Source: Opeltia flavorubescens
Taxonomy: Eukaryota; Ascomycota; Lecanoromycetes; Teloschistales; Teloschistaceae
Length of the DNA stretch: 64,000 nt
Direction of reading: 5' to 3'
Assembly: GCA_000442125.1 (NCBI GenBank)
Contig: KE546973.1
Location: 1,612,001 to 1,676,000, forward strand
Under the pieces are notes generated by a model. It was not told the origin of the DNA, did no database searches, and saw only the letters and a program-made list of their open reading frames with translations. The position numbers and the translations under genes are program-made. Each line of letters opens with the position of its first letter. The stretch's first letter is position 1. Of this stretch, positions 33,402 through 44,753 are shown one piece after another.

Positions 33402-35355
33402 ATGCAGTGGCATAATTATTATCTGCTAACTCCATTAGCTCCACTTCTCGTGATTCTCTGCCTCGTCATTTGGATTTACGAATACGTGAAGTTGTTCAAT
33501 GAGGAGAGGGTCGAGAAGAGTTACGTGGGGAGCACTATATATGTGGCCATACAACTTATTTCCATGTCGATACTTACTTTTCCACTATTGCTGCTGGGCC
33601 CTTTTCAATCACTCATCACTTTACCCCTGCATATGCTCCTCTTGGTACCGTTTATAATAGGTCAAAGCTTAATCTGGAATCCGCTTATCGAAGGTATTGT
33701 ACCTAGCGCTTACCTCTACTGGAATTCTAGGGTCTATACAAATCTAGACAATGTTAGCCGAGAGATCCGAGTGCTCGACATCCTACCAGGCTCTTCTTCT
33801 GATGCCATGAAAATTCGAACTTTAGTCATTAGTCTCGATGAACGGCACGAGCGACCATTTTGCGCACTATCGTATTCATGGGGGGGACATTATATGTTGC
33901 GCAGAGTCATCAGCGCCAATGGACAGGCATACTTCGTGTCCGTAACCGTTTTCAACGCCCTCAGGGCCTTACGACACGTGCGAGACGTCCGGAGAATTTG
34001 GATCGATTTCATCTGTATCAACCAAAGGGATGAAATCGAAAAGCAACATCAACTGTATCTAATGGGGAGTATCTATTCAATGGCCGACACTGTTTTTGTC
34101 TGGCTTGGGAATTCTACTGCTGATACCGAGCAAGCCTTTGATTTCATTCGAGAGGTAGCTGAAATTGCGGAGGAACGTGTCTCAGAACTTCGGCCGAGGA
34201 CAGAAAGTCAGCTGAAAGCTGTGCAAAAGCTTCTATTACATCGATGGTGGTCGCGCGTTTGGATAGTCCCGGAAGTCACAAGAGGGAACCGTGTGATCGT
34301 TAGGTGTGGGCAGTTCCAGCTGCCCTGGGAGATTCTCTCAGCGTTTCTGCTGCGTTCTAACCGAATTTTGGGTGCTCAAATTCCTTCCAGATTGATTAAT
34401 TATTGCGGATGCGGTTGTCAAAATGAGGAGTCCGGATTATACAGACCCGCCGAGGGATTGGTTAGATCTCGCTCTACAATTTCGCCAACGTGTTGCCAGT
34501 CGTCCGCGTGATAAGCTATTTGCGCTGCTTGGACTCTTGAAGACTACACCAAACCAAGAAATATTAAAGTCATATACGAGCACTGATGACAAGGAGATAT
34601 TTGCCACCTTCCTAAGTCCAGAATATGAAAATATGTTCTGGGGCGAGCAATTTGTCATTTCGCCACTTGTTCAAAATTTTCACTTCAAGGCAGACGGTGA
34701 TCAACCAGCCGTCTGCACGATCGGATCAAAAGGGTGGAGATCATTGAAAGTGGAAGGCTGGAAAGCTGATCAAATTGCCACCGTAGCTAAAGCGCTTGAG
34801 GTAAGTAGTGTATCGACGGGCTGGACGAGCATTCAAGAGATCATCCGTGATTGGTGTAAGCTTGCTGGTGGTCCATGGGAAAGACTAAATCACCAGGATT
34901 CAATCCGTTTTCACCGCGCAATCCTGGCAGAGCCTGAGGATATGGGATTCTTCATCAATGCGGGCGCCAATCAAAGCGGCGCGGCCTATTATTTCGAGTC
35001 TCAATCCACATCTTCTCAGGATCCTCAGGATAATGTATCTGAGATGACATCACGGCGGCTACGTGAGCTTATCAACTTGTGGGTTGGCCGTCGTTTTTTC
35101 CTGACTTCGGGTGGTCATTTCGGTCTAGGTCCAGCCAAGGCTGAAGTTGGTGATCCAATCCGCGTCCTACTTGGGTGTCGAGTTCCTGTAGTCCTTCATC
35201 CTCGGGTCGCGCTGTCGTTCAAGAGACTAGGGGAAGTGGATTTCTACTCCTTTGTTGGACAGGCCCATGTTGAGAGTCTAATATATTATGAAGGAGATTT
35301 GCAACAGGATAGAAAAGACAACGAGATCAAGGTGGAGGAGTTTGAATTACAGTAA
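33402..35355 (+). CDS. Membrane-anchored HET-domain protein, frame interrupted once
   Basis: Residues 1-95 hold about three to four hydrophobic helices (LLVILCLVIWIYEYV; AIQLISMSILTFPLLLLG; MLLLVPFIIGQSLI), an unusual N-terminus for this family. A HET domain follows: FCALSYSWGGHY, RIWIDFICINQRDEIEKQHQ, YSMADTVFVWLG and LLHRWWSRVWIVPEV. The C-terminal part has RPRDKLFALLGLL, GRRFFLTSGGHFGLGPAKAE and DFYSFVGQAHVESLIYYEGD, the usual distal segments of Pezizomycotina HET proteins. HET domains trigger vegetative incompatibility and cell death and are related to TIR folds. The open frame moves to another frame near 34.4 kb, with no GT-AG intron visible. It therefore looks inactivated, or the assembly has an indel there. 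Confidence 0.85.
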
Positions 35356-35644
35356 AACTGGCTGAGCGCATCGGATATGAGCGTCGTGATATCGTAAGAA
35401 GGTTTCATAAGGCAGATCTGGATGGGAGAGAAATGTATCAAAACGTTCGATCTAGGCGGATACTAGAAAGATTTTCTGTGGGCTTGCCGCAAACCCAAAA
35501 TGATGACAGGATAATAACTCCGCATAGAAGCGCCATCCCGCCGGGGCAGATCCCATTCAAGCGCTTTCCTCTCTTGCGCCGATTTGATTGAAGTTGCTTT
35601 GCTCCTTACCATTTTCTACTGCAAGGCCACCACAATACCCAGAT
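35356..35644. other. Short intergenic spacer
   Basis: No gene was seen; it holds the promoter of the secreted-protein gene that starts at 35,645. Confidence 0.4.
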
Positions 35645-36296
35645 ATGCTCGTCTTTCTCTGGCTCTTGTCCTGTATTCTGTCATACGGTGTTACTGGCAT
35701 TGCGCTAGCTGATTCTAATCCTTACGCAAGAGACAATGACAATTTCCTTTCTAACGAGACTTCCGAAACAGGTCTCTCATGGCCTTTGATCCTTCCATAT
35801 GACTGGGAAGATCGCGTGACCGGAATGTACTATAGGTATGGCTTTAGTGCACGCCGGGTGAGCCTACCTCGTAAGTCCACCTTTCTACAGTTCGCAGCTC
35901 TATCTCCGCGCCCTACTTCTTTCATCTTGAAGTTCGTAAAACTAAATTTCAAGTGAAGCGACCGAAATAAGGGAGCTACTCCAACTTGCACATGATCTCG
36001 CAAGCCATGGCGCTGTGCAACACGGTGTTCAAACTTTCTATACCATTCAGGACGGTGAGCAGCGCTTCAGCGCGAGTACTGGGATATTGGAGATTAGAAT
36101 CGCGAATTATAACGGGAAGCTGTTCACTTGGGGTCAATTGGTGGGGGTTATAGCAGGGTTAGACGTGCTTTTGTTCAGCGAGCAGATGTATTATAAAACA
36201 TGGTTTGAGTTTTGGGGGACGTGGAAATTGTGGAAGGGGCCGGCGTTGGGGAGGGGGAAGCTTTTCAAAGCGGTGACAAGGTCTGCTAGCGCCTGA
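35645..36296 (+). CDS. Small secreted protein of unknown family
   Basis: Two exons (35645-35870 and 35959-36296, intron GTAAGT...GAAG) give about 187 aa. A signal peptide (FLWLLSCILSYGVTGIALA) starts the protein. The mature part has LPYDWEDRVTGMYYRYGFSA, then EIRELLQLAHDLASHGAVQH, then TWGQLVGVIAGLDVLLF and FEFWGTWKLWKGPALGRGKL. The pattern of amphipathic middle, hydrophobic 'L..G+..' helix, F-E-[IF]-W and a terminal L-G-x-G-[NK]-L loosely matches the tandem secreted proteins at 12,642-13,871, so they may be distant relatives. An upstream ATG (35,588) is in frame, but the signal peptide argues for 35,645. Function is unknown. Confidence 0.7.
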
Positions 36297-36675
36297 CTGA
36301 TGCGAAGATTTAAAAATTTGGGTTACGGGCGCTGGTTGAATGTAGACTCTGTTCTGCGAACAACATAAAATTTCTCACGAAGTGCCCGGAGCTTCCAAAG
36401 CCTGGGATATAAGTTTTCCAGGGACTAGATTATCAGTTCGAAGCCTACCACGAAATAAAATAGCTACCGTAGATTGTTAGCGGTGCAGAAATACGTGTCC
36501 AGATTATATCGCAACCCGAGCTTCCAGTCGCGTAATAAGTTACTCATCGATACACTTTTTGTTCTCTTCTATATATACGATGGAACTTCTAAAGTGAATA
36601 TTTCGCTTCTGTCACCCTTCAAAGCTGCTTCCATGTATGGAATAGCTGCCACTTTTGATCTGTTCGCTTCGGGAC

Positions 36676-37281
36676 TTAGGCGGTCGCCGAATCGTTGTAC
36701 CTCCCATCGGATTCCCCATCCAACATCCACACTACCCCTTTCCCACTCGGCAGCGTTATCCTAGTTGCGTCCTCACTACCCATTCTCCCTGCCCCCAAAA
36801 AATGACCCATCGGCTCCCACCTCACAAGCTTCACCCACGTATGACCTCCTCCCTGGTCATCCGGGAATTCCAGCCCCACCTGCCTCCTCTCCACCAAACA
36901 TTGCCCCATCACTATGACCGCCGCCTGAACCACATTTAGCAACGGAAAGCTATCAACTCGAAAGGCATCCCTGTCTTCAACATCCACGTGCAAAGCGCAT
37001 GTTGTTGGACGCGGGAGGATCGGGTCGTCGAGCCAAAACCACTTTGGTAGCTGTTCGAAGTTTGGTCCTACGCTGGGGAGGTGTCGGCCCCATTGTTTGG
37101 GACCTCGGTTGCCGACCCGCCATGCGATTTCTTCTAATGCAGCGATGAGGGAGATACAGTCACCTTGGAGAGGGAGGACGTGGACAGGTGGATAGCAGAT
37201 CCAGGATGTGGTGAGGGTAGAAAGTAGAAGGAGGAGGAAGATGATGGGGAAGGATGAGAGGGTTTGGGGGCGCATTGTCAT
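36676..37281 (-). CDS. Small secreted Cys-containing protein
   Basis: A single-exon 201-aa frame. A signal peptide (FPIIFLLLLLSTLTTSW) is followed by ICYPPVHVLPLQGDCISLIA, HLPSVGPNFEQLPKWFWLDD, TTCALHVDVEDRDAFRVDSF and VIVMGQCLVERRQVGLEFPD. Four cysteines in the mature part, with the order C-(12)-C ... C ... C and the motif 'LP..F.....C.+.V....D....F', resemble a group of fungal secreted proteins of unknown function that I recall only generally. It is convergent with the secreted protein ending at 36,296. Composition is high in G+C compared with its surroundings. Confidence 0.7.
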   Translation of the reverse strand: MTMRPQTLSSFPIIFLLLLLSTLTTSWICYPPVHVLPLQGDCISLIAALEEIAWRVGNRGPKQWGRHLPSVGPNFEQLPKWFWLDDPILPRPTTCALHVDVEDRDAFRVDSFPLLNVVQAAVIVMGQCLVERRQVGLEFPDDQGGGHTWVKLVRWEPMGHFLGAGRMGSEDATRITLPSGKGVVWMLDGESDGRYNDSATA

Positions 37282-38003
37282 TCGATCAGATTTTCGGGCG
37301 TGGGAGGTGACATGGAGGATTTGGGGTTGACAAGATCAGATTCAGGGACGAATGGATCAATGGGCCATTGCTGGCGCATAAGAGGGGGGAGGAGATGGAG
37401 ACGAGCTGCGCGTAGACGAAATGCATGCTTGGCAGGAAGAGCGCGTAATAGTGCGGTTCTGCCGCTGAAGAAGGCAGTCCATCACTGGTCAGAACATCTC
37501 TGGGAACCCAATGTTGAGTCTTCAGAGGCGAGGGACTGAGAGTCTGATGACTAAGAGTCCCGCCATGATCGTTATTCAGCGCCTATGATAGTAAGCCCTA
37601 TATTCTACAAGGGAGATGATCTGCACGACCCACATTTAAACCGAAAAAACACCACTTGAAACCTTGAAACTTCGCGGTTGTAGGTAGTGCTTTGAATTTG
37701 GGTTGTGGTGACCTGCATTAGCTTCCAGTAGGAGGTTAAGCTCCGACCATATCCGAAGGAACGCTGCAATTTGTGTGGCTCTCCACACCTCCTTGAACTT
37801 GCTGCGGCCAATTATTCCATTCAGTTCAATGTTCAACATGCATGTATATTCTAGTTCCTGCGGGGTGCATGCTTCGTGATGACTCCTTGCATTCTCTGAA
37901 AGAGTAACAACCTCCTCCATAAGAAGCCGACGAACCTTCCCTCGACTCATGAACCCACCGATTACTTCTTCTCCTACCATCTCCTCTTGTCTCGCTGCCT
38001 GAT
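37282..38003 (-). other. Region with a weak hypothetical frame (37,636-37,980)
   Basis: The minus strand carries a frame of about 114 aa beginning MVGEEVIGGFMSRGKVRRLL and containing HEACTPQELEYTCMLNIELN. It would be divergent from the CFEM gene, with only about 20 bp between start codons. I recognise no domain. Treat it as a possible but unproven gene; the rest of the region is intergenic. Confidence 0.2.
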
Positions 38004-39487
38004 ATGTCGATCTACATAGCTTTTGTCTTTGCATTCAATGTTGCTCCTTTGCTGGCAACAAATACAGCAGGAGAGCCTACTGATCTTGCCAACTGGCCGC
38101 TTTGCGCTGTGCGTTTCTGACATTGTTCTTACTCGTTTGTAGTGGCAAGTAAAAGTATTGCTGACGTTCAGATATAGCAAAGATGCATTCCGCAGGGTTT
38201 CGGTCCTCCTGCCGACTGCAGTAGCCTTTCAAATCTCACTTGTATTTGTGAACAAGGAACCTTCACCGCTCAGATTGCGGAATGCGAGCGCCTTGGATGC
38301 AGCTCGCAGGAAAGAACAGGTCAGTAGAACTTCCGACGGAATGAAGCTGGCACTGCTTTTGCAATGTTTGACACTCGGCGGCCGCGTGTAGATATTCAAA
38401 CTCTCAGCAACCGCCTTTGTGCGCCCGTCGGTGGCTTTGGGACCTCACTATTAGCAACAATATCTGCGATTTTGAGCACGAGTCAAATCTCCCTTTCTGC
38501 GACGCCCACTGTTCCACCAACTGCCACGGGAGCAACACAAGTCTCCAGTGTGCTCGCCACAGCATCTCTGGCGCCAGATTTAGGCAACCCAGCGTATATT
38601 CTCAGCTATCCTGCCTGCGCAGTAAGCACCCAACCCGTTTTTTCACGCGACACTTCCTTGAGCTTATACTTCTACAGCAAATTTGCAATAATGAAACTAT
38701 AGTCATTGGCCGCCAGGTCGGTATGCCATACGGCGACACATCTAATATACGCGTTGCATGTAGCCCTGAATTCCGCAGCGCCACCGCCGGCTGCGAAGCC
38801 GCAACTTGCGATCCGGCTGAATACCAAAAGACTCAGCTCCTTGCCCAACAGCTCTGTGGATCACTCTACGGCAGTAACGCTACACTTGCCTCCTCCGTCG
38901 CATCTGCCATCGCTTCTGCAACGGCGGCTGCAAAGATGGCGACTGATGGAAAGGACCCGCTAGATCTATCGGTTTTCCCTGCTTGCGGTGTGAGTAATTA
39001 TGCGTTCTTTAAATAATCGCGCACTCGATTAGAGACTGATCATCGCATTGCCACCCTACTAGCAAACATGCATTCCACAAAATAATTATCACGGGTGTGG
39101 AAGCTCCACCAATCTCGAATGCATTTGCCAAGGTATTCAGTTCAATGCTGCTATCGGCCCTTGCGAAACATCTCTTTGTAATGCAGCGGACCTTCAGAGT
39201 ATGTCCCGTGCCCCTTCATCCTTTCCTCGTGTATATGAATCCGGCATGTGTTCTTACTCCTTCAATCAGCGATCGTATACCTAGCTGAGAAGCTATGTGA
39301 GCCTGTTGGAGGCATCTTAACCAATCCAGTAAACTACACCGGCACCACCAGCAATATCAGCGCCAATGGCTCGAGTTCGCCAACGGTCCCGTTCACAGGC
39401 GAGGCTGCAAAAACATACGGTAATGGTCTCATTGGGACTTTCGTTTTCAGTGTAATCGCTTTCGGGCTAGGGTTGCTGGTTCTTTGA
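38004..39487 (+). CDS. Triple-CFEM GPI-anchored cell-surface protein
   Basis: Six exons (38004-38108, 38178-38319, 38392-38621, 38678-38989, 39063-39198, 39270-39487) give 380 aa, all phases consistent. A signal peptide (MSIYIAFVFAFNVAPLLA) leads the protein. CFEM 1 runs WPLCA-QRC ... ADCSSLSNLTCIC ... AECERLGC ... NRLC with all eight cysteines. CFEM 2 (YPACA-QIC ... VAC ... GCEAATC ... QQLC) lacks two of them. CFEM 3 (FPACG-QTC ... HGC ... LECIC ... GPCETSLC ... EKLC) is complete. Ser/Thr/Ala-rich linkers separate them. The C-terminus NGLIGTFVFSVIAFGLGLLV is a GPI-anchor signal. CFEM proteins sit in the wall or membrane; some bind haem for iron uptake, others act at host interfaces. An intron splits each domain after its first PxC[AG], a regular pattern showing exon-based duplication. 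Confidence 0.92.
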
Positions 39488-40409
39488 TCGCTCATCCACC
39501 AAGCATGGATTCCACGGTCACGGATGGGCAGCATTTTGTATGTCGGATCGTCATTCGAACAACCTTGCTTTAGTAAGGACCATTATATTATTACTCAACC
39601 GATATAGGAGAAGTCGTAAGGAGAGATATAGATAATACCAAGAACGCTACACGGACTAATATATTTATATCTATACGTGGCCCCATCAAAGCTTGTTAGT
39701 ACCCTTAATCTCCTGGGTCGAACATTTAGCTGTTACTCCCCGTTGAAGCAATGGATAAGTATACTCAAAAACGCCAAGAGAGTCAAGATTCTTTAACCAC
39801 AAAATTAAACTCTTCCCCAAGGGTTTATCCTGCCTCCGTTCTGCAACGGCCCCCAAAACAATATCTATGTCCAGCTACCTTAGCAAGCTCTGCTTTCTCA
39901 CAGTAGCCCCATAATGTAAAAATCCAAATTTTGATTCCAGAGGCAGAAGATCCTAAGCTTACTTTAACTGGTACTCTAAGTGGCTGGGAGTTGGTGCCAA
40001 AAGTCAAACTACGCAGGAGCTATTGGTAGCTAGTGCTAGATTGATTGCTTCCAACTTCAAGTAGGTTCTTTTGACAACCTGATTATCATTGCGCCGGTTT
40101 AAAATACTTAAATAATTATCCGTGCCGATGCAGTGGCCAAAACACGATTCTTGACGATTTCAGGACGCAGCTACAGTTACTTGTATTTGCTTCTATAAGA
40201 AGCTGACCTCTGAAATAGCAAGATAAGAAAAGTCGGTAGATGTAAAAATATAAATTGAGAATGTTCCTGTCCTTGTTGACGAACCTAATTGCCGCAACTA
40301 CTGTAATATAGTGATTCGGGTCCCATGACTTCTCAGATTGCTATTCCGCGCTGGTCTAACAATGAGACGATATCACTCACGACTGAATCCCGACGTTCGA
40401 GCCCCCCGA
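39488..40409. other. Intergenic, moderately AT-rich
   Basis: No gene was seen. AT content rises around 39,580-39,700 and 40,080-40,260 and may include old repeat debris, but no element could be identified. Confidence 0.4.
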
Positions 40410-41307
40410 TCACCCCTGCGATACTGTCAACGTCCCCGCGCAGGGCCCCACGCCAGCTAACGCATCCGGATATTTCACCAGATTCACCCCCACTGTCCCA
40501 TTCAGCGGGCCGTTCAGGCACCGTGGGCTCCGGTACTGGCTTGGACTTTCGATCAGTGTGCACCCCACCCCTGGGATCACAGCCCACGCGACACAATCGC
40601 CTTTGAGCTGGATCTGACATTCGACACAGCAGTCGAAAGCGTCCGGTATGGTGTTTTTGACGATGCTTTCGCTGGGGTCGCCGGTGGCGAGGGTGTATCC
40701 GCCAGCGTAGGTTGTGCGGGTCCCGCATGCATCGTCCGTGAGGGTCCGTGTTGCGGTGTAGGTCGTGGTGGTAGTCTGGGTGCATTGTGGTCAGCCGGGC
40801 ACGTCTTTGTTCAGGGTGTGCGATGTGGGTATGCTTGCCATCGTTGGTGCGGCTGTCACTGTGACGGTAGAAGAAGTGACGAGACAGGAACAGCCGCTGG
40901 ATACACGCGTAGCGGAGTATTGGCTAACGTAAGGAGGAAGGGCGATGGATTCGAGATATCTACCATCTGGATAGAAGGTTTTGCCGTAGAAGGAGGAAGT
41001 GGTTATGCTATCGCCAAGAATGTTGAGAGGAACTGGACCATCTTAGGCCCAAGGAAACCTACACTGTGGGGGTGATTCCTGCCTTGGGAATTGTTACTGT
41101 CGGGATCGGTATGTGGCCAAAAGTGACACAAAATGGCGATGCTGCTACGCTATTTGATTGTAGTGCGCGGAGTAGGTTATCTCGATTGCAAACAAGTCTC
41201 TTCTCAAGTGGCACTGCCTCATTCCCAGCAAGTACACGAGGTCTCGCAGCAGTTGCTCCCATGAAAAAAGCAATGACTACCTGCAGCACGACTTGTGGGC
41301 AATACAT
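40410..41307 (-). CDS. Secreted Cys-rich protein with PAN-like C-terminal domain
   Basis: The minus-strand start at 41,307 gives a signal peptide (VVLQVVIAFFMGATA), then CNRDNLLRALQ and AASPFC. This N-terminal motif (CNxDNxLRAL...FC) is common in fungal secreted proteins of unknown function. After an intron whose ends I cannot fix, the frame continues PDGRYLESIALPPYVSQYSA, SSGCSCLVTSSTVTVTAAP, then TYTATRTLTDDACGTRTTYA, DAFDCCVECQIQ, GDCVAWAVIPGVGC and the stop at 40,410. The CCxxC...C.a+.......C spacing resembles PAN/apple-like carbohydrate- or protein-binding folds. The last two parts share one frame but are separated by a TGA (40,791-40,793). A 27-bp GT-AG segment (40,776-40,802), a multiple of three, covers it. 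That is either an extremely short intron or a nonsense change. Confidence 0.55.
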
Positions 41308-42155
41308 CTTGATGCTTTGGTTTCGGTCGCGTCCTGGTATCGAGAGGCGTGAAGCTTTGCAGAGTCAGGTCACACGTGGACCAGCTTCACCCAGCCTGCC
41401 TATATATATGTTCCCGGCCTCACAGCTCATTGCCTTTAATTGCGAGGCGCCGATGTGAACTCATCACATCATCGTTGCTGGAAAGCAAGCCCATTTCATG
41501 GTATTCGCAGGCCTTGACTAGTGTTGTCAGACGTCCATGTGGCGTTCAAGTGCATGCGCTGGGCCACAGCGTGGTATCCTTGGGTGTCAGACCGCTACAT
41601 CAGGAAGCAGCACAAACCCACTTCCAAGTCTTGGCAAGATATTGACCAACGGACAGGCCTGTTGTTGCTGCGGGGTCGGCAGCTAGTGGAAGTTTGACAG
41701 GCCCCTCTTCGGTAAAAGGGGTACTATGAGTTTAGCTGCTGACCATTGACCATAACCTCCTAGCGCCTGGAAAATTATATCTTGACATTTGGCTTCTAGT
41801 AAAGCGCAAGTTGGTGCGGTAGAGTATCAAACAGGACTTAAGATCGGCGATCAATTTTTCCTGAACGACAAGAGCGAGATGGAAAGCTCGGCAAGTCGGA
41901 AGGCTTCTGATTCATTGCTAGGCAACATTGGACTTAAATTGTCTCTCTTTATAGTTTTAACTAATATTTGTTACCGAGCATTTGATCAAGTCTTTACACT
42001 TTTTCATTCAAATATATTTGATCCTTCTATAGAATCGTCCTATCCGTCAACTGACGGTTTAGAGTCGAATATTCCTCGGCGAAGATGGATATTGTTGCCG
42101 TCCTGGTAAAAGTTCGACCGCCACCATTGATGCCTATGATGAAAGGTTAATGCTG
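41308..42155. other. Intergenic, no recognised gene
   Basis: Frames at 41,349-41,645 and 41,789-42,109 match no family. Nothing else was seen. Confidence 0.4.
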
Positions 42156-42719
42156 TTACCAGTCGGGCACTTTCTGGTCCCACCAGATGGTGGTGCGGAA
42201 GTTGTACGGTTTATATAGAAGAACACCGAGGAAAGGGACAGTAATCTCGTTCGTGATAGTCGTGAAAGACGATGTCCTTAAGGAGTGTAAATTCTTGTTG
42301 ACACCGCCGATACTGATCCCTAAGCCTTTGAAGGATGCGCTGACGTCAAAGTAACGTTCGGTCTCCTGGCCTTCAATAATAGTAAGACCTTCTTGTACTT
42401 GCCTGGTGTACATATTGTCCCTCTCGGTTTCATTGACCCATAAAAAGCGCAAACCCCATTGGAAGCCTTGATAGGCAATGTCTTCGCGCTGGAAGAGATT
42501 CTCATCCCTCTATTGGTAAATGTATTTCCTGATTCGCTCAACGATTGTGTTGTTGACTCTATAGGTCTCAAAGTCGACAAAATCGTTGATTGGATTTGGC
42601 TTTGCGTCATGGGCGATAGTCTTACCATCAAGATCCACGGCTTCGGCGGGACCTTCCAAAGTATCTTTCTCGGTTTCCTCTCCGGTGTTAGCTGTGTGAG
42701 CTCCCACAGTGTCCCCCAT
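42156..42719 (-). pseudogene. Broken small gene, possibly beta-pore-forming-toxin-like
   Basis: The minus-strand frame begins near 42,719 with MGDTVGAHTANTGEET and a charged segment. Its C-terminal half has EGLTIIEGQETERYFDVSAS, FKGLGISIGGVNKN and TTITNEITVPFLGVLLYKPY. The pattern, a Gly-rich strand, a Ser/Thr-rich stretch and then a 'TVP...+Y' strand, recalls fungal proteins with distant similarity to beta-pore-forming proteins, but I am not sure of the family. Length is about 187 codons, shorter than the relatives I recall. It looks broken by about one change and is treated as a fossil. Confidence 0.4.
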
Positions 42720-44559
42720 GCTGACGAATGAAGAGTTCAAGAATAATAGATACAATTATTCTCTAGCTCAAGTGTCAAAATGACAGGCTGATGATCTATA
42801 GATAAAGTCTTTCGTATCATAGAACATGCCCGGATGACCCAATTTTGAGAGAGGCAAAGTCGGGCCTTTAAGTAATTTCCTTTACCAAGCTCTGCTTTTC
42901 GTCGACCCCGCAACTTCTGCAAAAGGGGTGCTCCTCTGGTCTCCTGTTCTCGTGCGCCATTCATCGTGCAGTCTTGAATGCAAGAAATGGCAGTATCTTC
43001 TAGCGGCCCAGGGAATTGAACGTCACGCGGTGCCATATATTCGTACTTGACTTACATCATCCCTCCAAGTCAATATGTAGCGTAAATTCTTGACCATCGA
43101 GATGATCTCTTACATAGTCCTTCCAGTCATCTTTGAGCGATGAGGGAGCCGAATGTGACGTTGTACAACAGGCCCCAAGATCTATGTCCCTTGACAGAAA
43201 CAGTAACAGGTGCGGTGCTTCTTCTGCGCGACCCTGCTACAGAAGCAGAACATGACCTCTACCCATTCAGCGGAGAGGGAGACCGACACTGCCAGTTCAT
43301 GATCTCGTACTTGATGCAATAGGTAAATCGCATTTCTCGCACAGACCAACTAAAATCCAAACCACTCACGCGCATCACTCAGGGGAATTTGATGGAGATC
43401 TGCGAATATTCAAGGAAATGCCATCATCTTGGGCAGGCATGCATACTTCATTTTCATCTCATCGATCAGCATCGAGGCCATTTCATCTTAGAGGCTCCAA
43501 GCATGACGAAGCCTAAATGCATCTTCGGAGTAACTATCCATCCAAAAAGGGGATATGCAGTGATGCCTCAGTGGCAGGAAATTCTGCGGAGTTCGGATCG
43601 CCAATGTCACTGATGCATATGTACCTCGAATGCGCCGGATCGAGTATCCGACCGAAGGACATGCGTATCCGCTGCACTCCACGCCACCTCTTTCTGCAAG
43701 TTGTCACTTCCCCGCCTGCACTCCGCACCATCCGCTCGCCTAATTTTCGTCATCCGTGGATTGAGATATGAATGTTGCTGTCATTCCGATCAGTCAAAGC
43801 ATATAGTGGATCACGATCGTGGCCTTGAGGAATCAAGGCCAAGGTCCTGTCAAAGTGCTTATTGGTGTGATGTCAACGCCTCGTAGCTCGGTTCGTGGCC
43901 GAAGCAGAAGCATTCCAGAGGACTTATACATGTGATGATAGACTTGAGGCAGTTGCTGAATCAAACAGAAAGCCAATGCAGACTCCAGGCAAACAAGTGA
44001 AAACAAATGAAAATTATGTAGTAGCAATGTATCATACAAAAAATGGATGTATCCACTGCTTGAGGCTCACATGAGCGTTCTCGTAGTCGATGTGGTTACG
44101 TGGTTTGCAGAGCAGAGTGCTGGCAAGTAGCTGGGGTTCCTTGGCAGAATTGGCGTTGTCAAATGAATGCGTATGTGTGCAAAAGTGAATTCATTGCTAA
44201 GAAAAGTCCCCGGCGAAAAATCAAATTGCCTAGCACTTTGGTGTGGTGGAGCTAATTACCTGATTAGGTTAATGCTGCTCTGGAAGCGTATATAACGCCC
44301 GTAATTCACCTATTTAGTAGATAAACAAAATATCTACAATTGCATGAATTTAAGCTTTATAAGAACATTGACCGGCATAGTTTCGTGTGGGTTTTCGGAG
44401 ATGCCGCACAGAAACTAGGTATTTTGGATCGAAAAGGTCAGATGGGCGCAGCAAAGCAATCGAGTACTTCGCAGCAGCAAGATATATAACCTTAGACAAG
44501 CCTTAATGCTAATATCTGCAATCCCCGACCAATCAAGTATCTCATCCCAAGCCAAACCA
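42720..44559. other. Intergenic, no recognised gene
   Basis: Frames on both strands (for example 42,737-43,036 minus and 43,389-43,613 plus) have no recognisable domain. No repeats or RNA genes were noticed. Confidence 0.45.
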
Positions 44560-44753
44560 TGGCACTCAAAAGCTTGGCACACCCGTGTCATTTAGACTTG
44601 CCCCTGAAGCCAATGCCACGGCCTGGGATGGGATAACAATATCTATGAGGTCGACTTCAAAGAATACACCGATATCGTTACTCCGCAGTATATTGACGAG
44701 ATTGGGTTACAACTACAGAAAGAAGCAATGACTGGCGCAGCCGGCCTGCGGTA
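44560..44753 (+). pseudogene. Relic of a short fungal gene
   Basis: Three plus-strand frames in succession carry MALKSL, GTPVSFRLAPEANATAWDG and DNNIYEVDFKEYTDIVTPQY...IGLQLQKEAMTGAA, ending at a TAG (44,751-44,753). Together they resemble one small uncharacterised fungal protein of about 65 aa, interrupted by two single-base frame changes. With no introns to explain this, I read it as a decayed gene copy. Confidence 0.35.

Noticed and set aside
36474-36939. Plus-strand frames at the end of the 36.7-37.3 kb gene
   Set aside because: They are antisense to a secreted-protein gene with a signal peptide and have no coding character of their own.
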